Source of the DNA: Amphibacillus xylanus NBRC 15112
GTDB taxonomy: Bacteria > Bacillota > Bacilli > Bacillales > Amphibacillaceae
Assembly: GCF_000307165.1 (NCBI RefSeq)
Contig: NC_018704.1
Coordinates: 1,116,001-1,180,000 of the forward strand
Reading direction: 5' to 3'
Length of the DNA stretch: 64,000 nt
The notes under the pieces were generated by a model. It made no database searches. It was not told the DNA's origin and saw only the letters and a list, made by a program, of their open reading frames with translations. The translations under genes and the position numbers were made by a program. Below are positions 25,566-36,976 of the stretch, in pieces (the stretch's first letter is position 1; each line of letters opens with the position of its first letter).

Positions 25566-25832
25566 TTATGCGCCAAGTCCGTTAACTTTTTTAGTTAAAC
25601 GTGATTTTTGACGATCACCATTGTTTTTGTGAATTACACCTTTTTGAACGGCTTTATCAATTGTTCTTACTGTTGTTTTTAAAGCAGCTTTTGCTTCTTC
25701 AACATTGTTTTCATTAACTAATGCTTCAACACGTTTAATGTTTGTACGCATGTTTGATTTAACACTTTGATTGTTTAAACGGTTTTTTTCGTTAACACGA
25801 ATACGTTTAATAGCTGATTTTATATTAGCCAT
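25566..25832 (-). CDS. rpsT: 30S ribosomal protein S20 (bS20)
   Basis: This 88-residue basic helical protein binds 16S rRNA in the 30S body. The N-terminus MANIKSAIKRIRVNEKN and C-terminus NNGDRQKSRLTKKVNGL are typical. AGGTGATA precedes the start; an ATG one codon earlier and a longer in-frame extension to 25898 are rejected because they lie upstream of the ribosome binding site or are not S20-like. It is divergent from gpr, as in other Bacillus. Confidence 0.97.
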   Translation of the reverse strand: MANIKSAIKRIRVNEKNRLNNQSVKSNMRTNIKRVEALVNENNVEEAKAALKTTVRTIDKAVQKGVIHKNNGDRQKSRLTKKVNGLGA

Positions 25833-26007
25833 CATTATCACCTCCACCTGTATAAGTCCATTATAGCAATTATTATAGGACAAAAGATATTTTACCAAAG
25901 CCAGAACAATAATTCAATAAAAAAATGACTATTCAGCCCTAAATGTATGAAAAAACTGTTCAAGGAAAACTTAATCATAGAAAAAACACTAGAAAAGGTG
26001 ATCAAAA

Positions 26008-27099
26008 GTGAATGAAGATAAATACTTTCAAATTCGTACAGACTTAGCTGTTGAAGCTAGAGAAATGTATGTTGAAGAAGAAAAACAAACAGAAGATATA
26101 GAAGGTGTTCTATTAAAAGAGCAAAAAATAAAAGGATTTCAAGTGACGGATGTTCGTGTTGATAAAACTGGTGAAAAAAAGATTGATAAAAAAGCCGGTA
26201 GATATATTACATTAGAAACAGATGCGATTAAAAATGGCGACAGTAATCAACAGCAGGCTACTGCAGAAGTACTTAGTGTTCTATTAGCTGATTTATTAAA
26301 GGAAAATAACATTAATGAATCAGCTCAGTGTCTAGTCGTTGGTTTAGGTAATGACTATGTGACACCAGATGCGCTTGGACCTCAGACAGTTAAGAAAATT
26401 CTAGTTACAAAGCATTTATTCACTTATCATCCAGAGATGGTTGCAGAAGGTTACCGACCAGTATCTGCATTTTCGCCAGGTGTTATGGGTGTAACGGGTA
26501 TGGAAACAAGTGATATCATTCAAGGTATTGTTAAGGAACTTAATCCAGATTTTATTATTGCGATTGATGCGCTTGCGTCAAGATCGATTGATCGTGTCAA
26601 TTCAACGATACAAGTTTCTGACACGGGGATTCATCCAGGATCAGGTGTTAATAATAAGCGAAAAGCACTTAGTTATGAAAATTTCGGGATACCAGTTATT
26701 TCAATTGGTGTGCCTACGGTCGTCGATGCGGTCACGATTACTAGCGATACAATCGATTATGTATTTAAGCATTTCGGACGTGAATTTAAAGAAAAGGATC
26801 GACCATCAAAAAGACTAGCACCTGCATCACTCACTTTTGGTAAAAAGACCTTAACTGAAAGTGATATGCCAAGTCAAACTGAAAAGGCAAATCTATTCGG
26901 CATGATTGGAAAACTAGATGAAACTGAAAAAAGACAATTAATCAAGGAAGTGCTAAGTCCACTCGGTTATAATTTAATGGTAACACCTAAAGAAGTTGAT
27001 AGTTATATTCATGATTTAGCGCATCTAATAGCGACAGGTATAAATGGTGCATTACATGAAAACGTCAATAGTGAGTTAGCAAATAGTTTTACGCGATAA
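26008..27099 (+). CDS. gpr: Germination protease (spore protease Gpr)
   Basis: Gpr is the aspartic-type protease that degrades small acid-soluble proteins early in germination. This 363-residue zymogen starts with a short propeptide ending near FQIRTDLAVEAREM. It contains the family-conserved GLGNDYVTPDALGP, SAFSPGVMGVTGMET, IAIDALASR and HPGSGVNNKR segments. The gene confirms a spore-forming lineage. Start GTG 26008 follows AAAAGGTGATC. No clear sigma-G promoter was identified upstream. Confidence 0.97.
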   Translation: MNEDKYFQIRTDLAVEAREMYVEEEKQTEDIEGVLLKEQKIKGFQVTDVRVDKTGEKKIDKKAGRYITLETDAIKNGDSNQQQATAEVLSVLLADLLKENNINESAQCLVVGLGNDYVTPDALGPQTVKKILVTKHLFTYHPEMVAEGYRPVSAFSPGVMGVTGMETSDIIQGIVKELNPDFIIAIDALASRSIDRVNSTIQVSDTGIHPGSGVNNKRKALSYENFGIPVISIGVPTVVDAVTITSDTIDYVFKHFGREFKEKDRPSKRLAPASLTFGKKTLTESDMPSQTEKANLFGMIGKLDETEKRQLIKEVLSPLGYNLMVTPKEVDSYIHDLAHLIATGINGALHENVNSELANSFTR

Positions 27100-27171
27100 G
27101 ATGATTTACAGTTCTATCCTACTTACCTCTATCATATAGTCTACTAATGATGAGAGAAAGTAGGATTTTTT

Positions 27172-28323
27172 ATGTCAAAGAAGCCATTAATGCAAACTAA
27201 ATATGCTGTACCTATTTTCGTTAAGCTACTATTTTATTGGATTCTAGTTGGTTTTATTGTATTTTCTATTATCGGTGCTATTGCTTCTTTACCGATCGGG
27301 AAAAAAACAAACCAGTCATTCATATTATCAGGGAGTGAAAATGTTAGTACGGATTTTTATTTAACATTACTTTCTTCTGAGTTTAGAACGTTAAAAAGTT
27401 TCGATCAATCAGAAATTCAAAAATTCTCAGTATCAGATTTTATCCTTCAATTAACGACACAATTAAATCGTACAGATATTCGCACACTATTTGGTAATGA
27501 GATCCCTGGCTTTTATCCATATCAAAACCGGATTATTATCGGGCAGGCAAACACGAATTACTCAAATTTACCTATTGAATCATCGCCACCACTAGAGGTT
27601 GTACTTGAAGATCATAACGTTATTGATCCACCTAAGGATGATCAAGACATGCCGGGACATCAAGACCAAACGACAGAACCTGCAGTGATGATTTATAATA
27701 CGCACAATCGGGAATCATTTTTACCGCATTTAGATAATGTGACGGATCCTAATCAAGCATTCCACTCTGAAGTGAATGTGACATTAGTAAGTCAGCATTT
27801 AAATAAAGCACTTGCTAAACATGGAATTGGCTCAATCGTAGATCAAACAGATTTTACACAAGTTTTACATGATAAAGGTTGGGAGTATTGGCAATCATAT
27901 CAAGCCTCTAGAGAAGTTGTTAAAACAGTTGTCGCACAAAATGAAAAAATTAACTACTTATTTGATATTCACCGTGATAGTCGTCGTAAAGATGATACAA
28001 CTGTGACGATAAACGGAGAAGCCTATGCACAAGTATTTTTCGTCATTGGTGCTGATTATGAAGGTAATCAAAAGAATATTGATCTTGCACGCACGTTACA
28101 TGAAAATCTCGAACAAAACTATCCGGGATTAAGTCGTGGTGTTGCAGAAATGGGTGGCGCAGGGCGAAATGGTGTCTATAATCAAGATTTATCTGAAAAT
28201 GCGATTCTAATTGAATTTGGTGGTGTAGACAGTACATTAGATGAATTATACCGAACAGCTGAAGCATTGGCTGAGGTATTTGCAGATTATTATTGGGAAG
28301 CTGAAGCAGTTGCGAAAAACTGA
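27172..28323 (+). CDS. spoIIP: Stage II sporulation protein SpoIIP
   Basis: SpoIIP is an amidase and endopeptidase that works with SpoIID and SpoIIM to degrade septal peptidoglycan and drive engulfment. This 383-residue protein has a basic N-terminus and one membrane helix near residues 19-41. The amidase domain follows, with the zinc-site motifs MIYNTHNRESF near 182, FDIHRDS near 264 and ILIEFGGVDST near 346 with the catalytic Glu. It follows gpr by 72 nt and precedes yqxA. Confidence 0.95.
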   Translation: MSKKPLMQTKYAVPIFVKLLFYWILVGFIVFSIIGAIASLPIGKKTNQSFILSGSENVSTDFYLTLLSSEFRTLKSFDQSEIQKFSVSDFILQLTTQLNRTDIRTLFGNEIPGFYPYQNRIIIGQANTNYSNLPIESSPPLEVVLEDHNVIDPPKDDQDMPGHQDQTTEPAVMIYNTHNRESFLPHLDNVTDPNQAFHSEVNVTLVSQHLNKALAKHGIGSIVDQTDFTQVLHDKGWEYWQSYQASREVVKTVVAQNEKINYLFDIHRDSRRKDDTTVTINGEAYAQVFFVIGADYEGNQKNIDLARTLHENLEQNYPGLSRGVAEMGGAGRNGVYNQDLSENAILIEFGGVDSTLDELYRTAEALAEVFADYYWEAEAVAKN

Positions 28324-28343
28324 TAAAGGAGTGGAATTAGCAA

Positions 28344-28655
28344 ATGATGAGATTTATTGGAAAGCTAATATTGATTACGTTTTGTGTGATCTTGATCATA
28401 ACGTTTCTCCAGCAACAAAATGACATACCTAGCAATCAAGTTGAGATGAGTGATCCGCAAATCATCTTAACCTCAAACGCTCTCTATACTGATTTAACTG
28501 AACAATCCGATTTAGAGGTCGAAGAAGAATTAGTTAATCAAGTTGATGAAGATCAATCTGTCACATATTTTATTGCTCAATGGGTAGAAAAGTCAGGTTT
28601 AATGATTTATGAGGGGATCATCACTATACTTACTGATTTAGCGAAAGTAATCTAG
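28344..28655 (+). CDS. yqxA: YqxA-like small membrane protein (DUF3679)
   Basis: This 103-residue protein has one hydrophobic N-terminal helix (FIGKLILITFCVILIITFL, residues 4-22) and an acidic extracytoplasmic part. A second weakly hydrophobic stretch lies near the C-terminus. Size, topology and position between spoIIP and lepA match YqxA. Its function is unknown; the location suggests co-transcription with spoIIP. AAAGGAGTGG lies upstream of ATG 28344. Confidence 0.72.
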   Translation: MMRFIGKLILITFCVILIITFLQQQNDIPSNQVEMSDPQIILTSNALYTDLTEQSDLEVEEELVNQVDEDQSVTYFIAQWVEKSGLMIYEGIITILTDLAKVI

Positions 28656-28770
28656 TTAGAATCGACATTTTTTAAACGATATTTCGTTCAACTCTTAAAA
28701 TAATTGAAACCATCTGTATTCACTGCTATAATCATGTTTGTATATTGTCCGTTATATAGGAGTGAAGATA

Positions 28771-30585
28771 GTGACAAAAGAACAAAGACAGAGAAATGTT
28801 CGGAACTTTTCAATCATTGCCCACATTGATCATGGGAAGTCGACATTAGCAGACCGAATTTTAGAAAAAACACAAGCTTTAACGCAAAGAGAGATGAAGG
28901 AACAATTTCTTGATGCAATGGATTTAGAGCGTGAACGTGGGATAACAATTAAATTAAATGCAGTTCAATTAAAATATCGTCATCATGATGGTGAAGAGTA
29001 TATTTTCCATTTGATCGATACACCGGGTCACGTCGACTTTACTTATGAGGTATCTCGTAGTTTAGCGGCTTGTGAGGGGGCTATATTAGTCGTTGATGCT
29101 GCGCAAGGGATTGAAGCACAAACGTTAGCGAACGTTTATTTGGCTTTGGATAATGACTTAGAAATCATTCCAGTTATTAATAAAATTGATTTACCAAGTG
29201 CAGATCCAGAGCGTGTGAAACAAGAAATTACAGATGTTATTGGAATTGATGGTGATGAGGCATTACTCGTCAGTGCGAAATCAGGAATTGGAATAGAATC
29301 TATCTTAGAAGCGGTCGTAGATCGAATTCCTGCGCCAGAGGGAGATCCAGATGCACCACTTAAAGCGCTTATCTTTGACTCGCTTTATGATTCATATCGT
29401 GGTGTTGTTGCTTACATCCGTGTTAAGGATGGATCAGTTAAAGTTGGCGATAAAATTCGAATGATGGCAACTGGTAAGGAATTTGAAGTAAATGAAGTTG
29501 GTGTATTTAATCCTAAATTAACGCCAACAGATAAGCTAGAAGTCGGAGATGTTGGTTATTTAACAGCATCAATTAAAAATGTTGGTGACTCACACGTAGG
29601 GGACACGATTACATTAGCGCAAAATCCAGCTGCAGAACCACTACCAGGTTATCGTCAAATGAATCCGATGGTGTTCTGTGGACTTTATCCAATCGATCCG
29701 AATAAATACAATGATTTAAGAGAAGCGTTAGAAAGACTTGAATTAAACGATTCAGCCTTACAATACGAGTCAGAAACATCTCAAGCACTTGGCTTTGGAT
29801 TTAGATGTGGTTTCTTAGGACTACTCCATATGGAGATTATCCAAGAACGAATTGAACGTGAATTTAATATTGATTTAATCACAACAGCACCAAGTGTTAT
29901 TTATCAAATTAAAAAGACCGATGGAGAGACAGTTTCAGTTGATAACCCTTCTTTCATGCCAGATCCTCAGGTGATTGAAGCAGTTTATGAACCATACGTT
30001 AAAGCAAATATTATGGTGCCGAATGATTATGTAGGTGCTGTAATGGAGCTATGTCAGCGTAAGCGTGGAGAATTTATCGGAATGGATTACTTAGACGATA
30101 TTCGTGTTAATGTTATCTATAGCATTCCATTATCTGAAATTGTCTACGACTTCTTTGATGCACTAAAATCGAATACGAAAGGCTATGCATCATTAGATTA
30201 TGAAATTGAAGGATACAAACCTTCGAAATTAGTCAAGATGGATATTTTACTTAATAATGAGAAAATTGACGCGTTATCATTTATTGTTCACCGAGACTTT
30301 TCGTACGATCGAGGTAAATATATAGTTGATAAATTAAGAGAACTTATTCCAAGACAACAATTTGAAGTACCTGTTCAAGCGGCAATTGGGAATAAAATTA
30401 TCGCACGCTCGACAATTAAAGCGATGCGTAAGAACGTACTATCAAAATGTTATGGTGGGGACATTTCTCGTAAGCGTAAATTATTAGAGAAGCAAAAAGA
30501 AGGTAAGAAGCGGATGAAAATGGTTGGTTCAGTTGAAATTCCGCAAGAAGCATTCATGTCTGTTCTGAAGATGGACGATGATTAA
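28771..30585 (+). CDS. lepA: Elongation factor 4 (LepA)
   Basis: LepA is a translational GTPase that acts in 30S assembly and ribosome back-translocation under stress. The 604-residue protein carries G1 [15 protein letters not shown]2 RERGIT, G3 DTPGHVDF and G4 NKIDLP, then domains II, III and V. The LepA-specific C-terminal domain contains [19 protein letters not shown]-type sequence and ends [20 protein letters not shown]. Start GTG 28771 has AGGAGTGAAG upstream; the longer 28738 start is rejected because it precedes this site. Confidence 0.97.
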   Translation: MTKEQRQRNVRNFSIIAHIDHGKSTLADRILEKTQALTQREMKEQFLDAMDLERERGITIKLNAVQLKYRHHDGEEYIFHLIDTPGHVDFTYEVSRSLAACEGAILVVDAAQGIEAQTLANVYLALDNDLEIIPVINKIDLPSADPERVKQEITDVIGIDGDEALLVSAKSGIGIESILEAVVDRIPAPEGDPDAPLKALIFDSLYDSYRGVVAYIRVKDGSVKVGDKIRMMATGKEFEVNEVGVFNPKLTPTDKLEVGDVGYLTASIKNVGDSHVGDTITLAQNPAAEPLPGYRQMNPMVFCGLYPIDPNKYNDLREALERLELNDSALQYESETSQALGFGFRCGFLGLLHMEIIQERIEREFNIDLITTAPSVIYQIKKTDGETVSVDNPSFMPDPQVIEAVYEPYVKANIMVPNDYVGAVMELCQRKRGEFIGMDYLDDIRVNVIYSIPLSEIVYDFFDALKSNTKGYASLDYEIEGYKPSKLVKMDILLNNEKIDALSFIVHRDFSYDRGKYIVDKLRELIPRQQFEVPVQAAIGNKIIARSTIKAMRKNVLSKCYGGDISRKRKLLEKQKEGKKRMKMVGSVEIPQEAFMSVLKMDDD

Positions 30586-30628
30586 AATTAAATAATTTCG
30601 AGATCTACTTTGAATTAATGTATAATTT

Positions 30629-30662
30629 AAGGAGCTGATATTATAACAGCTCCTTTATTTTT
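30629..30662 (+). terminator. Terminator of lepA
   Basis: AAGGAGCTG (30629-30637) pairs with CAGCTCCTT (30647-30655), followed by TATTTTT. Confidence 0.8.
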
Positions 30663-30687
30663 GAATAGTTGAAGAGAGGGAAGCCAT

Positions 30688-31848
30688 ATGATCACATCTG
30701 CATATATACACATTCCATTTTGTGAAAAGATCTGTCATTACTGTGATTTCACAAAGTTTTTCTATCAAGAAAAAATGGCTGATGAGTATTTGGCAGCACT
30801 CGCTAATGAAATTAATTTTTATTTAAGTGATAAAAAACATACTATGAGAACAATTTTTGTTGGTGGTGGTACACCTACTGCTTTAAATTTAGCTCAATTA
30901 GAGTACTTACTCCAAACCATTGATAAACACATGGATGTTCCGAATGTAGAAGAGTATACGTTTGAGGCCAATCCTGGTGATTTAAATGAGGATAAAATCA
31001 AATTGTTACGCATGTATGGTGTCAATCGGATATCGATGGGTGTACAATCTTTTGATAATCAATTACTTGAAGACTTAGGTCGTTTACATCGAGTAAAAGA
31101 TGTTGAAGAAAATATTAATCATTTAATTAAACATGGTTTAACTAACATCAGTATCGACTTAATGTATGGATTGCCGAATCAGACGATAGAAATATTCAAT
31201 GATTCAATTGAAAAAGCTCTGTCTTTTGATTTACCCCATTACTCAACATACTCACTGCAGATTGAACCTAAAACTGTTTTTTATCAACGACATCAGAAAG
31301 GTAAGCTTCATAAACCACCTGAAGAAGTTGAAGCAAGTATGTTTGAATTATTAATTGAGAAAATGAAACAGCATGGAAAGTTTCAATATGAAGTGAGCAA
31401 TTTCGCTGAACCAGGTTATGAAAGTAAGCATAATTTAACATATTGGGACAATAACTACTATTATGGATTCGGTGCAGGAGCTAGTGGTTATTTACCAGGC
31501 AAACGACATATAAATCTCCGTCCATTTCCTGCATATGTTAAAGAAGCGAATGCATCTGGACAACCGATTTTGCATATCGATGAAGTCGGAAAGAAAGAAC
31601 AAATCGAGGAAGAAATGTTTTTAGGCCTGCGCAAACGCACAGGAGTAAATAAGAACGCATTTAAACAAAAATATAATGTAACTATTGATCAAATTTATCA
31701 AGAGCAGATACATGACTTAATTGCACGTAATTGGCTAGAAGAAACTAGCGACTATGTTCGTATGACAGAAAAAGGGCAGTTATTTGGTAATGAAGTATTT
31801 CAACGTTTTTTACTTGATGATCAAGAATTTAATGATTTATTTAAATAA
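30688..31848 (+). CDS. hemW: Radical SAM heme chaperone HemW
   Basis: This 386-residue HemN-like radical SAM protein has the cluster motif FCEKICHYCDF (CxxxCxxC) near residue 12. It continues with GGGTPTALNLAQL near 60, SMGVQSFDNQLLEDLGR near 115 and DLMYGLPNQT near 157. The short form after lepA in Firmicutes is HemW, a heme chaperone, rather than coproporphyrinogen dehydrogenase. Presence does not prove respiration. A HemW-type C-terminal domain starts near EEEMFLGLR. Confidence 0.92.
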   Translation: MITSAYIHIPFCEKICHYCDFTKFFYQEKMADEYLAALANEINFYLSDKKHTMRTIFVGGGTPTALNLAQLEYLLQTIDKHMDVPNVEEYTFEANPGDLNEDKIKLLRMYGVNRISMGVQSFDNQLLEDLGRLHRVKDVEENINHLIKHGLTNISIDLMYGLPNQTIEIFNDSIEKALSFDLPHYSTYSLQIEPKTVFYQRHQKGKLHKPPEEVEASMFELLIEKMKQHGKFQYEVSNFAEPGYESKHNLTYWDNNYYYGFGAGASGYLPGKRHINLRPFPAYVKEANASGQPILHIDEVGKKEQIEEEMFLGLRKRTGVNKNAFKQKYNVTIDQIYQEQIHDLIARNWLEETSDYVRMTEKGQLFGNEVFQRFLLDDQEFNDLFK

Positions 31849-31901
31849 TCATTATAATCGTGTTAGATTGGATTTTTTTCTTAAAATACAATGTATTATC
31901 G

Positions 31902-31930
31902 TTGACAATCATGGGCTGATTTGATAATTT
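31902..31930 (+). promoter_or_regulatory. Sigma-A promoter of the hrcA operon
   Basis: TTGACA (31902-31907), a 17-nt spacer and TAATTT (31925-31930) lie just upstream of CIRCE. The -35 is perfect and the -10 weak. Confidence 0.65.
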
Positions 31931-31940
31931 AATAATAGAA

Positions 31941-31967
31941 TTAGCACTCGAATGATAAGAGTGCTAA
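31941..31967 (+). promoter_or_regulatory. CIRCE operator
   Basis: TTAGCACTC (31941-31949), nine bases and GAGTGCTAA (31959-31967) form a perfect CIRCE inverted repeat. HrcA binds it to repress the operon until heat stress. Confidence 0.97.
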
Positions 31968-31982
31968 CAGAGGTGATCATCT

Positions 31983-33005
31983 ATGGTATTATCTGGTAGA
32001 CAACTTTTGATATTACAGGTGATTATTGATGAGTTTATTCAAACAGCTCAACCAATAGGTTCACGAGCAATATCAAAAAAACCTGGCATTTCATATAGTC
32101 CTGCGACAATACGAAATGAAATGGCAGATTTAGAAGAAATGGGCTATCTTGAGAAGACACATTCTTCATCAGGACGCATTCCTTCTGAAAAAGGCTATCG
32201 ATTTTATGTCGATCATATGCTATCTCCATTTCATATGTCAAAAGAAGAGCATGCACTTATTTCGACTGTTTTTGACCAAGAGTATGTTGATTTTGAACAG
32301 GTTGTCCAAAAATCCGGAGAAGTATTGTCTGACTTAACAAACTATACGTCAATTATTTTAGGACCTGAAGTTTTTGAAGCGAAGCTTAAGCAACTTCAAA
32401 TCATTCAACTAACGAAGACATCAGCTGTAGCCATTTTAGTTACGAATAAAGGTCATGTTGAACATCGATCTTTTACAATTCCAGCAGAAATTAAAGCTTC
32501 AGACTTAGAGAAATTAGTTAATATCTTGAATGAGAAATTTTATAATGTGCCTATAATCGAGCTTCATAATAAAATTGAAGCAGAATTGAGTAGCATTTTA
32601 AATAGCTATATTGATAATGTGAGCCTTGCACTCAAATATTTACGCGGAGCACTATTTAGTCAACAACCAGATAACTATTATATGAGTGGTATGGCAAATA
32701 TGCTGTTACAACCAGAATTTAATGATCTCGAAAAAATTCATTCAATTTACTCGATTATTGAGAGAGAAGATTTAATGATTAAATTACTTCGGGCTAAAGA
32801 ACAAGGAATTAAAATTTCAATTGGTCAGGAAAATAAAATTGACGAAATGCAAGATTTAAGTTTGATTAAAGCGACATACTCATTATCCGGAGAACAATTA
32901 GGCACGATAGCACTATTGGGACCTAAGCGAATGGATTATTCACGAGTTGTATCATTAATTAGTCTGTTATCTCAACATATGTCAAAAACATTTACTGACT
33001 GGTAA
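31983..33005 (+). CDS. hrcA: Heat-inducible transcription repressor HrcA
   Basis: HrcA represses class I heat-shock genes by binding CIRCE, with GroEL keeping it active. This 340-residue protein starts with a winged-helix domain (SGRQLLILQVIIDEFI, then SPATIRNEMADLEEMGYLEKTHSSSGRIPS). A dimerisation and GroEL-responsive domain follows, with the C-terminal GPKRMDYSRVVSLI signature. ATG 31983 follows AGAGGTGAT. It is autoregulated, since CIRCE lies in its own leader, and precedes grpE-dnaK-dnaJ. Confidence 0.97.
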   Translation: MVLSGRQLLILQVIIDEFIQTAQPIGSRAISKKPGISYSPATIRNEMADLEEMGYLEKTHSSSGRIPSEKGYRFYVDHMLSPFHMSKEEHALISTVFDQEYVDFEQVVQKSGEVLSDLTNYTSIILGPEVFEAKLKQLQIIQLTKTSAVAILVTNKGHVEHRSFTIPAEIKASDLEKLVNILNEKFYNVPIIELHNKIEAELSSILNSYIDNVSLALKYLRGALFSQQPDNYYMSGMANMLLQPEFNDLEKIHSIYSIIEREDLMIKLLRAKEQGIKISIGQENKIDEMQDLSLIKATYSLSGEQLGTIALLGPKRMDYSRVVSLISLLSQHMSKTFTDW

Positions 33006-33092
33006 TTAAGAGAAGGATATAACGAGTCAAATCTTAGTCTACTTATCAGATTGGTTGAAAAAGACAACTGATTGCTTTATTATATGATTGGT

Positions 33093-33129
33093 TAAGTGAG
33101 AGTTGAGTCCATTCTCTCACTTAAATTTT
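33093..33129 (+). terminator. Hairpin between hrcA and grpE
   Basis: TAAGTGAGAG (33093-33102) pairs perfectly with CTCTCACTTA (33114-33123), 10 bp with an 11-nt loop. AATTTTG follows. It may be a partial terminator or RNA processing site that sets hrcA below the chaperone genes. Confidence 0.6.
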
Positions 33130-33234
33130 GTGTAATATACTAGATAATAATTGGATTTAATCACATTAATATTTGGAAATAATGATTAATGATATTTTAA
33201 TGAAATGTATGAGGTTAACTTGGGGGTGAATTCG

Positions 33235-33819
33235 ATGGCAGAACTAAATAAAGAAGAAAATGTAGCTCAAGAAGATCAACTCGAAGAGACTTTGGAAAAT
33301 CAAGAGTCTGCAGAAGTTGAGGAAGAACTAGTTGATGATCAACCTGAAGAAGATAAAGATGAATCTTTAGAAGCGAAATATCAACAACTTGAAGCTGAAA
33401 AAACTGAGCTATTTGAAAAATATTTACGATTACAAGCAGAATACGATAACTACCGAAAACGTACACAAAGAGAAAAAGCTGCTGACTTAACATATAAATC
33501 TCAGAAATTAGCCACTGAGTTGTTACCAGTAATTGATAACTTTGAGCGTGCGCTGCAAACGTCATCTGACGATGAGGCAGTTAAGAGCTTTTTTGAAGGT
33601 ATGGAAATGATCTATCGAAACCTACTAACAGTTTTAGAGGCAGAGGGAATTGAAGTTATTCCGGCAGTAGGTGAAGCATTCGATCCAACAATGCATCAAG
33701 CTGTTATGCAAGTTCAAGATGATCAATACGATTCGAACATCGTAGTTGAAGAATTACAAAAAGGCTATCGCTTAAAAGACCGTGTCTTACGTCCAGCAAT
33801 GGTAAAGGTTAATCAATAG
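33235..33819 (+). CDS. grpE: Nucleotide exchange factor GrpE
   Basis: GrpE releases ADP from DnaK. This 194-residue protein has an acidic disordered N-terminus (residues 1-50), then a coiled coil (KYQQLEAEKTELFEKYLRLQAEYDNYRKRT). The C-terminal beta domain has VGEAFDPTMHQAVMQV and GYRLKDRVLRPAMVKV. GGGGGTGA at 33222-33229 places the start at ATG 33235; a longer frame to 33205 lacks support. The 229-nt gap from hrcA contains a hairpin and no CIRCE. Confidence 0.96.
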   Translation: MAELNKEENVAQEDQLEETLENQESAEVEEELVDDQPEEDKDESLEAKYQQLEAEKTELFEKYLRLQAEYDNYRKRTQREKAADLTYKSQKLATELLPVIDNFERALQTSSDDEAVKSFFEGMEMIYRNLLTVLEAEGIEVIPAVGEAFDPTMHQAVMQVQDDQYDSNIVVEELQKGYRLKDRVLRPAMVKVNQ

Positions 33820-33851
33820 CGATATTTAGTGAACTGAAGGAGGAATTTTAA

Positions 33852-35678
<1,827 letters not shown>

Positions 35679-35689
35679 TAACCTTTTTA

Positions 35690-35727
35690 AAAAGTCAAAG
35701 TCAGGTTTTACTTGGCTTTGACTTTTG
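35690..35727 (+). terminator. Terminator between dnaK and dnaJ
   Basis: AAAAGTCAAAG (35690-35700) pairs with CTTTGACTTTT (35716-35726). It probably gives partial read-through to dnaJ, as in the B. subtilis dnaK operon, whose dnaK-dnaJ gap is also terminator-bearing. Confidence 0.75.
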
Positions 35728-35821
35728 TCCTTATATTAAATTACGTTGTTTAGTTGTGAATATTAATGATATGATTATTATTTGAAGTAGTGTAGAAAAA
35801 GAGATGGGAGTGATGGCTTTT

Positions 35822-36940
35822 ATGAGTAAACGTGATTATTACGAAGTGCTAGGTTTAGAGCGTAATGCTACGGCAGAAGAAATTAAAAAGTCTTATCGCC
35901 GACTAGCCCGTAAATATCATCCAGACGTCAATAAAGAGCCAGATGCAGCTAATAAGTTTAAAGAAGTAAAAGAAGCCTATGAAGTATTAAGTGATGACCA
36001 AAAGAGAGCACAATATGATCGTTTCGGTCATGCAGGTGCGCAGAGTCAAGGTTTCGGTGGCTTTGGTGCTGATGACTTTGGTGGCTTTAGTGATATATTT
36101 GATATGTTCTTTGGTGGCGGTGGCAGAAGAGACCCGAATGCACCTAGACAAGGAAATGATCTCCAGTACACGATGACTTTAACTTTTGAAGAGGCTATCT
36201 TTGGTAAGGAAGCCGATATCTCAATTCCAAGTGATGAAAATTGTCACACATGTAAAGGTAACGGTGCAAAACCAGGTACGAAACCAGAAACGTGTAAAAA
36301 CTGTCACGGCACAGGTCAGTTAAATATTGAACAAAATACTCCATTTGGCCGTGTAGTAAACAAGCGTGTTTGTCACTATTGTAGTGGTACAGGAAAAGAA
36401 ATTAAAGAAAAATGCCCAACATGTCATGGCAAAGGAACTGTAAAGAAACAGAAGAAAATTCATATCAAAATCCCTGCTGGAATTGATGACGGTCAACAAA
36501 TTAGAGTTGCTGGTAAAGGTGAAGCGGGTATTAATGGTGGTCCTCCAGGTGATTTATATGTTGTTGTTCAAGTTCGACAGCATGAATTTTTCCAACGAGA
36601 TGGTGATGACATCTACTGTGATATGCCGATAACTTTTGCGCAAGCGGCATTAGGAGATGAAATAGAAGTCCCAACTGTCCATGGAAAAGTAAAATTAAAG
36701 ATTCCTGCAGGTATTCAAACTGGAAAAACGTTTAGACTAAGAGGTAAAGGGGTACCTAACGTACGGGGTTATGGTCATGGTGATCAAAATGTTAGAATCC
36801 GCGTTGTTACACCTACGAATTTATCTGAACGTCAAAAAGAACTACTTAGAGAATTTAACGAATTGAGTGGCAATGATCCCGCTGACGAATCTGAAGAATC
36901 TTTTTTTAGTCGGGTAAAGCGTGCTTTTAAAAACGATTAA
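35822..36940 (+). CDS. dnaJ: Chaperone DnaJ (Hsp40)
   Basis: DnaJ stimulates DnaK ATPase and delivers substrates. The 372-residue protein has the J-domain ([20 protein letters not shown] with HPD in KYHPDVNK) and a Gly/Phe region. Four zinc repeats follow, [24 protein letters not shown] and CPTCHGKG, then the C-terminal substrate domains. GGGAGTG at 35806-35812 supports ATG 35822; the in-frame ATGs at 35804 and 35813 overlap that site. It is followed by prmA, as in B. subtilis. Confidence 0.97.
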   Translation: MSKRDYYEVLGLERNATAEEIKKSYRRLARKYHPDVNKEPDAANKFKEVKEAYEVLSDDQKRAQYDRFGHAGAQSQGFGGFGADDFGGFSDIFDMFFGGGGRRDPNAPRQGNDLQYTMTLTFEEAIFGKEADISIPSDENCHTCKGNGAKPGTKPETCKNCHGTGQLNIEQNTPFGRVVNKRVCHYCSGTGKEIKEKCPTCHGKGTVKKQKKIHIKIPAGIDDGQQIRVAGKGEAGINGGPPGDLYVVVQVRQHEFFQRDGDDIYCDMPITFAQAALGDEIEVPTVHGKVKLKIPAGIQTGKTFRLRGKGVPNVRGYGHGDQNVRIRVVTPTNLSERQKELLREFNELSGNDPADESEESFFSRVKRAFKND

Positions 36941-36976
36941 ATTCAAGAAAATTTACCTAAGAAAAGAGTGATCAAT

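Noticed and set aside
28043-28267. Minus-strand ORF inside spoIIP
   Set aside because: It is fully contained in the spoIIP coding sequence, lacks a ribosome binding site, and has shadow-frame composition.
33215-33565. Minus-strand 116-codon ORF over grpE
   Set aside because: It is antisense to the well-conserved GrpE coding frame with low-complexity Leu/His/Gln content typical of a shadow frame.
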